Below, piece after piece: positions 36,472 through 44,405 of a DNA stretch of 64,000 nucleotides. The stretch is from Bacteroidales bacterium (GTDB lineage: Bacteria; Bacteroidota; Bacteroidia; Bacteroidales; UBA1402). The translations under genes were made by a program, and so were the position numbers. The DNA is taken from NCBI GenBank assembly GCA_017464285.1, contig JAFUDT010000014.1, positions 27,787 through 91,786 on the forward strand. The letters run 5' to 3'. The first letter of the stretch is position 1; every line of letters starts with the position of its first letter. Below the pieces are notes generated by a model, which saw only the letters and a program-made list of their open reading frames with translations, was not told the origin of the DNA and made no database searches.

Positions 36472-38394
36472 TTACTGGATCTTCTGGACGTACATCTCGA
36501 TGTAGAGCGATACGGGTCGCGGATCGAAGCGGGGGATGATGTGCCGCCACTCGCTCTGGATGCCGGCGGCCTGCTGGATGGCCAGGGCTTCCTCGCTGAA
36601 GGGGATGTTGCGGAACACCTTGGTGCGTAGCACTTCCACACCGTAGCCACTGTTCTTCAGATAGTTGTCCTTGACGTAATTGTCCTCGATGGTGATTTCG
36701 TAGTCGCGGTCCGAATCGATGTGCAGCCACAGCTGACGCAGGCTGTTGACAAAGTTCCGGCGGATGGTCCAGCCCGAAGAACCGTCGTCGGGATAGATGC
36801 AACGCGGTCCGTTGTAGAGATAGTTGCCTTCGCAGACCGAACCCGGCTGACGGCCCAGCATGTAGATGATACCGCCGTCGGTCAGGATCTGGTGCGTACC
36901 GCCCAGACGGTTGTAGCTGACCGTGTTGTCACCGGCCACGGTCGATTCGGGAATGCCGGCGTTGCCCCACCACCAGCCCAGGGCGATGGCGCCGTATGGA
37001 GTGCCGGTGATGTCGTTGTAGTCGAAATGGACGTCCTTGACAAAGAAGCCGATCATGGCTTCCAGCTGCCGGAAGTCCAGACAGATGTTGCGCACATAGT
37101 TGTTGGTGACGCGGATATCGTGGCAGAGGCCCTCCACATCGGGGCTGAACAGGCCTTCGCCGTCGCCGATCTCATAATGCTGCGGGTGGCCCACACTGAC
37201 CGAATTGCCCAGCAGATCCATAAAGACATTGCCCGTCACCTCGGCGTGGGTCACATCGTTGGAGAGGCTCACAGCCACCGCCGACGAGAGGTGCTCGAAG
37301 CGGTTGCCCAGCAACTTCACGTTCTCGGCATTGCGCACCTCGACAGTGCCCCAGGGCAGCTCGACCGAATTGTACTTGGTCGGATGCCAGTTGCCGTCGG
37401 GGATGTATTTCACAGCCATGGCCAGGCTCTGGATGCCGCCAAAACCATGGGAACCTTCGATGTCCATCAGATTCCAGGCATCATGGGCGAAGGTGAGGCC
37501 TTCCAGGCTGATGTTGCCGGCCCTTTTGGCGGTCGATTTGCCCAGGATGCGCACCAGTCCTTCGGTGCGGGGAGCGATGACCTCGGCCTGGGACATATCT
37601 TCGCCCCAGCTCATGTAATAAAGCATCTGGGCACTGCGGTCGAAATAGAATTCGCCCGGCTCGTCGAGCAGTTCCATGGCGTTACGCACAAAGAACTTGC
37701 CTTGGAAATTGGTCTTGCCGGCCCATTTGAGGTTGGTCAGGATGGCACCGTAGGGCTGCTGCAGCTCGACAGCGATGGTGTCGCCCCACTTCTGCATATC
37801 CTTTACACAGATGATCTTTTCGGTCCAGACGGAGTTCTGCACCAGCTCGACATCTTCGGGATTGCGGAAGGCACCCATCTCGGCTCCGCTCTGCATCATG
37901 ATGCCTTCGAAGGCCCGGCCGCGGCCGAAGGCCCAGGGTTCGTCGCCCGTGATGGAGATGCGTCCGTAAGCACCCAGTCCCTGGATGAGCTGGCGCGATC
38001 CGGCCATGCGGGCCCGCTGCCCGTTGACGATGAGCGAACGCAGTTTCTTGTCGCTTTTGAAGGGGGCTTTGTACAGGTTGCCGTGCACGCGCTGCCAGCC
38101 TGTCACCTGGACACCGCCGCTGATGACGGGTGTTTCGCCCTCGGCAGCCTTGATGCGCAAGGTGTAGCCGTTCTTGCCCGACAGGACTTCGTCAAACACC
38201 AACGGGCTTTGCAGCTCGTAGCGTCCTTCATGGAGCAGCAGGGTGACATCTTCCTTCTGGTTCTTGACTGCCTGACGCAGGCTTTTCATCACTGTGCCGA
38301 AATTTTGGGGAGTTGCTTCCAGCACCTTTTCAGCGCGCAACCCGCCGACGCCCATCAGCATCACACAGGCCATCAATAAAATATTTTTCTTCAT
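36472..38394 (-). CDS. secreted beta-helix glycosidase, GH141-like
   Basis: Right-handed parallel beta-helix protein of 640 residues with a signal peptide (MKKNILLMACVMLMGVGGLRA). Residues 30-110 contain LHEGRYELQSPLVFDEVLSG and TPVISGGVQVTGWQRVHG. LRSLIVNGQRARMA (near 120) resembles the start of GH141 enzymes such as the RG-II-active fucosidase of Bacteroides. The beta-helix rungs run from about 270 to 600 (VEVRNAENVKLLGNRFEHL, VTGNVFMDLLGNSV, WTIRRNFVNSL). I cannot run a family search, so GH141 is a recognition call; other beta-helix families (GH28, PL6, DUF1565) are alternatives. It is the second gene of the operon, 2 bp before the fucosidase. The ATG at 38394 is chosen for the signal peptide. 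Confidence 0.7.
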   Translation of the reverse strand: MKKNILLMACVMLMGVGGLRAEKVLEATPQNFGTVMKSLRQAVKNQKEDVTLLLHEGRYELQSPLVFDEVLSGKNGYTLRIKAAEGETPVISGGVQVTGWQRVHGNLYKAPFKSDKKLRSLIVNGQRARMAGSRQLIQGLGAYGRISITGDEPWAFGRGRAFEGIMMQSGAEMGAFRNPEDVELVQNSVWTEKIICVKDMQKWGDTIAVELQQPYGAILTNLKWAGKTNFQGKFFVRNAMELLDEPGEFYFDRSAQMLYYMSWGEDMSQAEVIAPRTEGLVRILGKSTAKRAGNISLEGLTFAHDAWNLMDIEGSHGFGGIQSLAMAVKYIPDGNWHPTKYNSVELPWGTVEVRNAENVKLLGNRFEHLSSAVAVSLSNDVTHAEVTGNVFMDLLGNSVSVGHPQHYEIGDGEGLFSPDVEGLCHDIRVTNNYVRNICLDFRQLEAMIGFFVKDVHFDYNDITGTPYGAIALGWWWGNAGIPESTVAGDNTVSYNRLGGTHQILTDGGIIYMLGRQPGSVCEGNYLYNGPRCIYPDDGSSGWTIRRNFVNSLRQLWLHIDSDRDYEITIEDNYVKDNYLKNSGYGVEVLRTKVFRNIPFSEEALAIQQAAGIQSEWRHIIPRFDPRPVSLYIEMYVQKIQ

Positions 38395-38409
38395 CTTGTT
38401 TATGTGTTG

Positions 38410-38540
38410 TAGGCATCGCATAGTGTTACCAAGAACCCGTGCCACCCTCGGCTCGGAAGAGGGAGGGGCCCGCCGGCCGAAGGACGGTGGGAAGGGTCGC
38501 GGCTTGCCGCGACGGTTCGGGGAACACTATGCGATGCCTA
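38410..38540. repeat. structured repeat with 18-bp terminal inverted repeats and inner hairpins
   Basis: The element starts and ends with a perfect 18-bp inverted repeat (38410-38427 and 38523-38540). The 95-bp GC-rich interior can extend the stem (GAACCCGT at 38433-38440 against ACGGTTC at 38512-38518). It can also form inner hairpins CCCTC/GAGGG (38445-38463) and GTCGCGG/CCGCGAC (38496-38513, CTTG loop). It fills the gap between the GH2 gene and the beta-helix gene. No ORF or promoter box inside. Candidate MITE-like element or transcript processing signal. Confidence 0.75.
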
Positions 38541-38561
38541 TAATGAAACATTCTATTTTTG

Positions 38562-40652
38562 TTAGTTGACAGCGCCGTCCAGGCGGCCGAAGCCACCGTT
38601 GACACGAGGTTTCAGGGAGGGGTCATAGACCAGGGAGCATTCGTCGCTCAACTTGCCGGCCTTGACCATGATGGTGTTCTCGCCTTTCCGCAGGGTGACA
38701 TCGTGAAAGACGATGCAGTTGATGTCGTCCTTCTTGGCCGTCTGCAGCTTCTTGCCGTTCAGGTAGAGCGTGGCCTTGGCCTGGTTGGTATAGACCTTGA
38801 CGTCGGTCACTCCCTCACCGCGCTGGGTATAGCGGCGGGCAGCGATGTAGAGCATCGGTTCGGGGTTCCAGTTGGCTTTGTAGAAATAATAGGAATCCTT
38901 GCGGATGCTGCGGTCCCAGGTGACGATGCCCTTGTCGTTCATGCCCCGCATGTCGCCCTCGTTGCGGATGCTGGAGGGATTGTCGCTGTATTGCCAGATA
39001 AACTTGCACCAGACAAAGGGGCGGGTGGACATGGCACGCCAGTTGTCCTCGTGGACACGGGCCTGGTATTCCTCCAAGTGCACGCGATTGCTCACCCGGC
39101 GCTCGAAACCATGCTGGTTGGGACTGCCTGCGGCACCGTATTCGCAGAGTCCGAGCGGCTGGCCGGCGGCCTGGATCTTGGCCTGGTCCATGAACTCGCC
39201 GACACCGCCTTCACCCAGATACCAGCCGAAATACTTGTTCCAGCCGAGCACATCGGTGATGCCCTGGAATTTGTCCTGGTCGTAGCAGATGGCAAAAGTG
39301 GTCAGGCGCTGCGGATCTATCTCCTTGGCCTTGGCGTTGAGCTGGCGCAGGAAGGTGGCCGGCTCGTCATACTTGAACGACAGCTCGTTGCAGAGACTCC
39401 AGAAGCAGATGGCCGGCGAGTTGTAGTTCTGGCGGATCATTTCGACGAGGTTCTGCATCACGTTCTTCTCCAGGTCGGGATTCTTCATGTAGCCCGGCGA
39501 GCCGTAACCGCCGGGGCCGGCCAGGTTCAGCTCGTACCAAAGCACGATGCCTCGCTGGTCGTACATCTGCACATCGTATTTGGAATGCGGATAATGCACA
39601 AAACGCACACCCGTCGAGCCCAGTTCGTAGATGATGTCGGCATCCTGGGCCATAGCCTCCTCGTTGTAAAGACCGCCCGTCTGGTAACCCTCTTCGTGAC
39701 GGCAGACGCCGTGCAGGTCGAGATGCTTGCCATTGAGGAAGAAGCCCTCATCGACATCCACATGGAAATAGCGGAAACCCGTCTGCTCCTCGATGCGATC
39801 GACCACCTGACCGTTGCTGAGCAGCTCGACAGCAACCCGGTACTGGTAGGGATCCTGCCGGCCGTTCCACAGCCTCGGCGAGGAGACCGAGAGCGGAATC
39901 ATGCTGGTGTAGGCATAAGCATCGAAGGGGCTGTCCTCGCGGCGGACAAACTCGGCACTCTGGCCCGAAGCCACAGTCTTGCCGGCGGCATCCACAATGC
40001 TGACACGCACCTGCTTGCCCTCAAGCCCGCCCTTCAAGGAAAGCACGGTCTCGACGCTGATGTCGGCCCGTTCAGCCGATATATTGTCCTGATGCACATA
40101 GACGCCCGTCGAAGCATAGTCCAGGGGCGAGATGCAGTCCTGCCCGGTGACAATCAGGTGGACCGGACGGGTGATACCGCCGTACATGTTGAAGTCGCCC
40201 GCCATGGGGGCGATATCGGTGCGGTAGGCATTGCTGGCCACAATGGTGAGCTTGTTGTCGCCCTCCTTGAGCCAGTCGGTAATCTCGAAGCAGCAGGCCG
40301 TGTAGCCGCTGGCGTGCTGACCCACATACTGCCGGTTTACGGCGATTTCGGCATAGGTGTTCACACCGTCGCACTTCAGGAACACGCGTTTGTCCTTCAT
40401 GGAAGCATCGCAAACCAGATTGCGCTGGTAGAGGTAGGTGCCGCGGTTGTAGTTAAGCCCCTCGAACACATCGGTCAGGTTCCACGAATGGGGCACCGTG
40501 ACAGTCTCCACGGTCGAACGACGATTAATATCGTAGGACGCGAAAAACGTCCATCCGCTGTCGAGCAGCGTCTCATTCCTCGGCGCATCTGCCGCAAAGG
40601 CAGTCAAACCGAGGCCCAGCAGCAAAACGGCTGTCAAAACTTTTTTCTTCAT
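38562..40652 (-). CDS. secreted GH2 glycoside hydrolase
   Basis: Family 2 glycosidase of 696 residues (beta-galactosidase/beta-glucuronidase superfamily). Signal peptide MKKKVLTAVLLLGLGLTAFA. Residues 28-170 are the sugar-binding jelly roll (TVPHSWNLTDVFEGLNYNRGTY), 175-295 an Ig-like domain, and 297-600 the TIM barrel. The acid/base is E423 in FWSLCNELSF and the nucleophile is E504 in LGLCEYGAAGS. A C-terminal Ig-like domain (about 612-696) ends the chain. First gene of the operon 40652-33434. Substrate within pectin side chains (beta-galactose, beta-glucuronate or beta-arabinose) cannot be read from sequence. Typical GH2 from polysaccharide loci are longer (800-1000), so this is a compact form. 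Confidence 0.9.
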   Translation of the reverse strand: MKKKVLTAVLLLGLGLTAFAADAPRNETLLDSGWTFFASYDINRRSTVETVTVPHSWNLTDVFEGLNYNRGTYLYQRNLVCDASMKDKRVFLKCDGVNTYAEIAVNRQYVGQHASGYTACCFEITDWLKEGDNKLTIVASNAYRTDIAPMAGDFNMYGGITRPVHLIVTGQDCISPLDYASTGVYVHQDNISAERADISVETVLSLKGGLEGKQVRVSIVDAAGKTVASGQSAEFVRREDSPFDAYAYTSMIPLSVSSPRLWNGRQDPYQYRVAVELLSNGQVVDRIEEQTGFRYFHVDVDEGFFLNGKHLDLHGVCRHEEGYQTGGLYNEEAMAQDADIIYELGSTGVRFVHYPHSKYDVQMYDQRGIVLWYELNLAGPGGYGSPGYMKNPDLEKNVMQNLVEMIRQNYNSPAICFWSLCNELSFKYDEPATFLRQLNAKAKEIDPQRLTTFAICYDQDKFQGITDVLGWNKYFGWYLGEGGVGEFMDQAKIQAAGQPLGLCEYGAAGSPNQHGFERRVSNRVHLEEYQARVHEDNWRAMSTRPFVWCKFIWQYSDNPSSIRNEGDMRGMNDKGIVTWDRSIRKDSYYFYKANWNPEPMLYIAARRYTQRGEGVTDVKVYTNQAKATLYLNGKKLQTAKKDDINCIVFHDVTLRKGENTIMVKAGKLSDECSLVYDPSLKPRVNGGFGRLDGAVN

Positions 40653-40690
40653 AGTTGTATGGGTTGATATTTCATTTCCTCGTATTGTCG

Positions 40691-40698
40691 CAAAGGTA
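40691..40698 (-). promoter_or_regulatory. -7 promoter element of the pectin operon
   Basis: TACCTTTG on the minus strand, an exact -7 match, 38 bp upstream of the GH2 ATG. A TTG occurs 16 nt upstream, closer than the usual 19-21. Confidence 0.5.
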
Positions 40699-40818
40699 GG
40701 CTTTTCTTCCGAATCAAGAAAACAGGGATATTGTTTTTATAATCAACCAATATATTATACCTTTACGGCCGAGGCAGACTTCTGCGTCAAAAACCAGACC
40801 ATTCAAATTCTTATTGAT

Positions 40819-42051
40819 ATGAAAATTTTCAAACTTTGGATGTTCGCCCTGGGAGCCGCGGCTCTGATGTTTTCCTGCGAAGACTCGGTCACTCCAGGCA
40901 ACGATCCCGACGACAACACGCAAACCAACGACAGTACAGACATCACCCCTGGCGACCCGGGCGATTCTGACAACCTTGCTCCCGAAGCCTGGTACGAGAC
41001 CAATTTCTGGCAGCGCACCGACCGTGAGAAGATCGGCCTGCGCGGTCCGGTCAAGAAATGGTATGTGGGAGGCAGCAGCCACCGCGAGTATGAGTACGAC
41101 CGGGCCGGCCATCTCGTTTCGATGCGCGACGTGGATCCCACCAGTCAGCGCGGCGAGTGGCTCACCCTGTTCACCTACGACCAGCAGGGCCGGCTCATCA
41201 GTAGCCGTCACGGGCGCACCAAGGAAAAAGGCGGCACCGAGTTCGACCCCTGGAACGGTGTCATCGAGGAAGAAGTCTATGAGTACGACAATCCCGGCAA
41301 ATATGTCTTCCAGCGCCCCGACGCCTATCTCAACAGCCGGGTGTTCAGGTGCCTGGGACCCGACTATCGCGACCACAACAACTCAATAATCAAAGGCCTC
41401 TCGGCCGTCCGCACCAGCACGTGGCTGGGATCGGATACGACAAAATCCTTTGTCGATTATCTATACTCTTTCGATGCCGATGGCAAGATGTGGCATTCTT
41501 ACCACTCCTACTACCGCTTCTACGACCGCAACGAGGACACCCTGGGTGCCATCATGCAGGGCGACGACTATCCCGACTACACATGGAGCTGCCCCAATCC
41601 CGTGGTCTATCAAGGCGACTATCCCTACTCGTTCACCTTCGAAATCGAGGGTCGCATCCTCAACAGTGTCACGGCCATGACCTGGCGCGACAACGGCATG
41701 CCCCTCACCATGGACGGACCTGACGGCTACATCGAATTCTCCGACACGGAAAAGAGATACCTCAACCCCATCGCCTGGACCTGCCAGGAAGGCAATCCTT
41801 TCGATGCCCTGTTCGGCTTCTGCTTCTGGGAGAAATACACCTACAACAAGGCAGGCGACCTTGTCGATATGCAGGAACGCTTCAACGAAGAATCCGAAGA
41901 GCCCTGGACACGTCCTTCCTCCTGGGAATACGAGTACGACGACCATGGCAACTGGACATCCTTCACCAACAAGTACATGGTGCTCATCAACGGGCCCGAA
42001 GGACCGGTCTACGACGGATCGCTCAGACGTACAATAGAATATTTTGAATAG
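40819..42051 (+). CDS. acidic-linker lipoprotein with YD-type repeats (paralog 1)
   Basis: Unrecognised 410-residue lipoprotein. Signal MKIFKLWMFALGAAALMFSC with Cys20, then an Asp/Thr/Pro-rich spacer (about residues 22-53) typical of surface-exposed lipoproteins. The folded part starts at APEAWYETNFWQRTDREKIGLRGPVKKW, a block shared nearly word for word with the next gene. It contains YD/RHS-like strands: YEYDRAGHLVSM, FTYDQQGRLISS, YTYNKAGDLVDM and YEYDDHGNWTSF. Isolated YD repeats often bind carbohydrate or form beta shells; function here is unknown. It is divergent from the pectin operon and 7 bp upstream of its paralog. A weak -7-like TACCTTTA is at 40758-40765. Confidence 0.7.
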   Translation: MKIFKLWMFALGAAALMFSCEDSVTPGNDPDDNTQTNDSTDITPGDPGDSDNLAPEAWYETNFWQRTDREKIGLRGPVKKWYVGGSSHREYEYDRAGHLVSMRDVDPTSQRGEWLTLFTYDQQGRLISSRHGRTKEKGGTEFDPWNGVIEEEVYEYDNPGKYVFQRPDAYLNSRVFRCLGPDYRDHNNSIIKGLSAVRTSTWLGSDTTKSFVDYLYSFDADGKMWHSYHSYYRFYDRNEDTLGAIMQGDDYPDYTWSCPNPVVYQGDYPYSFTFEIEGRILNSVTAMTWRDNGMPLTMDGPDGYIEFSDTEKRYLNPIAWTCQEGNPFDALFGFCFWEKYTYNKAGDLVDMQERFNEESEEPWTRPSSWEYEYDDHGNWTSFTNKYMVLINGPEGPVYDGSLRRTIEYFE

Positions 42052-42058
42052 ACAAACT

Positions 42059-43201
42059 ATGAAAAGATTACTTCCCATCGCACTGCTGGCACTGATGTTT
42101 GCCTGCGTGCCTGAAGATCCCGAGACTCCGGGCGACGATCCCGGCAACAACACCCAACCTGCCGACACCACCGGCAACCAAGGTTCCGGCTCCGACGATG
42201 TGGACTTTACCCCCGAAGCCTGGTACGAAACCAACTTCTGGGACCGTACCGACCGTGAGCAAGCCGGCCTGCGCGGTCCGGTAAAGCAGTGGCGCGTCAC
42301 CACCTACGCTTCCTACACGCTCTACGAATACGACCGGGCCGGCCATCTGCTCAAGGCCTCGACCTACAACAACAGCGGACAGCTGAGCGAGGTCGTCACC
42401 AACACCTACAATGCCGAGGGGCAGCTCATCAAGAGCGAATCCAGAGCCGAAGACGGCTATCTGTATGAAGAAATCACTTACGAATACGGCAATCCGGGCA
42501 AGGTGGTGGCACTCGACGGCTACCTCTATCACGGCCGCCTCACCAGCGAGATGATTTCCGACGACATCATGAACAAGGACATCATGAAAGGAGTTTCGGC
42601 CGTTCACCGTCGCCAGCCGGAAATCCAGCACACCGCCTGCTCGGACGACAGCTATGTCTTCGACGAACAGGGCAACCTGACCATCGCCAGCCACAGCTAC
42701 CTGATCGACAATTGGAACAACGGAGAGATCATGCAAGGCACCGACACCACGCTCTACTATCACTGGACCTACAAAGAAGGCTATCCCGATTCGAGCGATC
42801 ATGGCATCTCGGCCATGACATGGCAGGCCAACGGCATGCCGCTGAGCTGGGACAGCCGGGTGCCGGAAACCGTTTACAAATGGATGGGCGATTACCGGGT
42901 GGATCATTGCGAATACTACCAGAACGACCGGGTGCTGGCCATCAAGGATTACCGCCATCTTGCCGGTTATGTGGGCGGCTATATCGACGACTATTGGCGC
43001 ATCAACGAGTTTGACGAGCACAATGAGCTGACTCACACTCAGTTTAGCGTCTACGAGGATGGCGACCCCTTCGACTATTATTACACCGACTATGTCTATG
43101 ACTCCCATGGCAACTGGATTTCGCGCAAGGAAGACATCACGGGCATCATGGACGGCAACCAAAGCGTTTCGACCGTCGAAAGGGAAATCATCTATTACTA
43201 A
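42059..43201 (+). CDS. acidic-linker lipoprotein with YD-type repeats (paralog 2)
   Basis: Second member of a tandem pair, 380 residues from the ATG at 42059 (MKRLLPIALLALMFAC, Cys16). An upstream in-frame TTG at 42044 overlaps the previous stop and is not needed. After an Asp/Pro/Thr linker comes APEAWYETNFWDRTDREQAGLRGPVKQW-like sequence, then YEYDRAGHLLKA, NTYNAEGQLIKS, YVFDEQGNLTIA and YVYDSHGNWISR. Similarity to the first paralog is clear at the start and at the ends of repeats but poor between, so the pair has diverged since duplication. Both probably sit on the outer membrane. No enzyme motif is visible. Confidence 0.7.
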   Translation: MKRLLPIALLALMFACVPEDPETPGDDPGNNTQPADTTGNQGSGSDDVDFTPEAWYETNFWDRTDREQAGLRGPVKQWRVTTYASYTLYEYDRAGHLLKASTYNNSGQLSEVVTNTYNAEGQLIKSESRAEDGYLYEEITYEYGNPGKVVALDGYLYHGRLTSEMISDDIMNKDIMKGVSAVHRRQPEIQHTACSDDSYVFDEQGNLTIASHSYLIDNWNNGEIMQGTDTTLYYHWTYKEGYPDSSDHGISAMTWQANGMPLSWDSRVPETVYKWMGDYRVDHCEYYQNDRVLAIKDYRHLAGYVGGYIDDYWRINEFDEHNELTHTQFSVYEDGDPFDYYYTDYVYDSHGNWISRKEDITGIMDGNQSVSTVEREIIYY

Positions 43202-43236
43202 AAAAAAGGATGAACCGGGTGGATGGCAAAATAAAT

Positions 43237-43267
43237 TTTGCTATTCGCTCGGTTTGCATTAACTTCG
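43237..43267 (+). promoter_or_regulatory. promoter of tRNA-Leu
   Basis: TTTG (43237-43240), 19-nt spacer, TAACTTCG (43260-43267; one mismatch to TAnnTTTG). Predicted start is about 30 nt before the mature tRNA. Confidence 0.6.
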
Positions 43268-43301
43268 CGGCCGAAATTGCGAAAGCGGTTTCACGTGAAA
43301 A

Positions 43302-43385
43302 GCCCAGATGGCGGAATTGGTAGACGCGCTGGTCTCAAACACCAGTGGATTCACTTCCATGCCGGTTCGATCCCGGCTCTGGGTA
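43302..43385 (+). tRNA. tRNA-Leu (anticodon CAA)
   Basis: An 84-nt cloverleaf fits: acceptor 43302-43308 with 43378-43384 (first pair G-U), D-loop with GGTAGAC, anticodon stem CTGGT/ACCAG around loop CTCAAAC (anticodon CAA, reads UUG), a long class II variable arm, and T-arm CCGG-TTCGATC-CCGG. CCA is not encoded (CCC follows). The 3' side opens an accessory region. Confidence 0.95.
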
Positions 43386-43396
43386 CCCTCAAAAGA

Positions 43397-43430
43397 AAGC
43401 CTCTCCGATGTGTCGGGGAGGCTTCTTTAT
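43397..43430 (+). terminator. Rho-independent terminator of tRNA-Leu
   Basis: A 12-bp stem (43397-43408 with 43413-43424, TGTG loop, one G-U) followed by a T-rich run CTTTATTTCTT. It begins 12 nt after the tRNA end. Confidence 0.85.
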
Positions 43431-43455
43431 TTCTTGGAACAATTGGTCAGTTAAA

Positions 43456-44037
43456 CTATAACACCTTTACCGAGGTCAGGCCGTGACGCTCCCCGGCGAC
43501 GTAGCGCGACTCATCGGTGCAACCGGCACGATGGAAACGGTCCAGATAGAGCGGACGGCCCACCTGAAGTTGCAGGCATTCGAAACTATCGCCCGGTTTC
43601 AAGCTGGAATTCAACGATTCCTTGACCACAAACCGGTTATGACCGATGTATGTTACGGTGACCAGACGATCGGGCAGCCAGCCTAGTTGCAAGTGGCATC
43701 CGGGTTCCAGCCGCATGGAAACCACAGATTCTCCCGTAAATTCTTCCGATTCAACAGGTGATGACGCCTTGAGATCTTCGCAAAATCCCTTCCAAGATGC
43801 CGCGCCAACGTAGCGGGAAAGGACATTCAGCGTGCGCAAAGAGACAGCGTTGGCACCACGGGTGGAATAGCCCCAGAGGCGTTCCAGAGTGGTCTCTGAC
43901 AAATGTTCACGAAGGGCCGACTCAACGGCGTCGGTAAGCGCCAAAAATCCATTGTGAGTCTGCAGCGGCTGTCCATAAGCCTCCTCCACACGGGAGCGTA
44001 GCGCCGTGATTTCCGGTATATTTACTGATATTGACAT
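43456..44037 (-). CDS. small HTH-like conserved protein
   Basis: Protein of 193 residues from the ATG at 44037 (MSISVNIPEITALRSR). The frame is open to 44070, but a strong promoter at 44045-44075 puts transcription start around 44039, so the longer start is excluded and the mRNA may be nearly leaderless. Residues 25-90 (ALTDAVESALREHLSETTLERLWGYSTRG, TLNVLSRYVGAASWKGFCEDL) match a pattern I recall in many Bacteroidota proteins (LS..TL.RLWGY ... LA.Y.G...W..FC) that looks like a helix-turn-helix domain. The C-terminal half is beta-rich, with no recognised motif. Likely a small DNA-binding regulator; could be autoregulatory given the symmetric promoter region. No close partner gene. Confidence 0.6.
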   Translation of the reverse strand: MSISVNIPEITALRSRVEEAYGQPLQTHNGFLALTDAVESALREHLSETTLERLWGYSTRGANAVSLRTLNVLSRYVGAASWKGFCEDLKASSPVESEEFTGESVVSMRLEPGCHLQLGWLPDRLVTVTYIGHNRFVVKESLNSSLKPGDSFECLQLQVGRPLYLDRFHRAGCTDESRYVAGERHGLTSVKVL

Positions 44038-44075
44038 TGCGCGGCAAAGATAATTCCAATATCTTTGCACTACAA
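44037..44075. promoter_or_regulatory. two overlapping divergent promoters in a palindrome
   Basis: Plus strand: TTG (44037-44039), 20 nt, TATCTTTG (44060-44067). Minus strand: TTG (44073-44075), 20 nt, TATCTTTG (44045-44052). The two -7 boxes form the arms of a 9-bp inverted repeat (44044-44052, 44060-44068; 7-nt centre). Each promoter runs through the other, so only one could be bound by polymerase at a time. The minus promoter serves the HTH-like gene. Confidence 0.7.
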
Positions 44076-44125
44076 TGTCATTTTATGTCAATATGACCAT
44101 TTTGAGAGCAAAACATTAAGAAAAA

Positions 44126-44257
44126 TTAGCTCCAGCCTTTCCTACCCTGAAATCCGTCCGCCCCGCCCTCCGCGACTACATCCTCCAACGCAACAATGAA
44201 ATCCTTCCCACTCTGGGAGAGGAAATGAACGCCCGTATCCGCGAGCTAAGCCGCTAA
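44126..44257 (+). pseudogene. possible coding remnant
   Basis: Open frame without ATG start reading LAPAFPTLKSVRPALRDYI and continuing to EEMNARIRELSR before TAA at 44255. Its Arg/Glu-rich, GC-rich sequence looks coding and contrasts with AT-rich flanks, but a stop lies just upstream (44117) and no start is visible. It may be the 3' end of a lost gene, or a small protein with a non-standard start under the plus-strand promoter at 44037-44067. Family not recognised. The rest of the 44038-44405 gap holds only promoters and AT-rich sequence. Confidence 0.35.
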
Positions 44258-44277
44258 AAATGACATTAAAAGACAAC

Positions 44278-44307
44278 TTGTCCTTTGGGAGTGGCGAGTT
44301 ATCTTTG
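44278..44307 (+). promoter_or_regulatory. promoter of the AT-rich hypothetical gene
   Basis: TTG (44278-44280), 19-nt spacer, TATCTTTG (44300-44307), a full match to the consensus. It gives a 5' leader of about 90 nt for the ATG at 44406. Confidence 0.65.
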
Positions 44308-44405
44308 TTTCATAGTTAATGATGAGGAATCGTTATCCTCATTTTTTACTATGCTGCGAACTTCCCGTTTTACGGGACATCAGTGATAATTCTAATTTAT
44401 TCATT

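Noticed and set aside
38410..38540. Invertible promoter (phase switch) between inverted repeats
   Set aside because: The inner 95 bp contain no TAnnTTTG or TTG promoter pair in either orientation, and no invertase is nearby.
38559..40667. Plus-strand open frame of 702 codons
   Set aside because: Exact antisense of the GH2 gene with its two catalytic Glu motifs.
43302..43385. tRNA end as a proven integration site
   Set aside because: I found no second copy of the tRNA 3' end and no integrase in the window.
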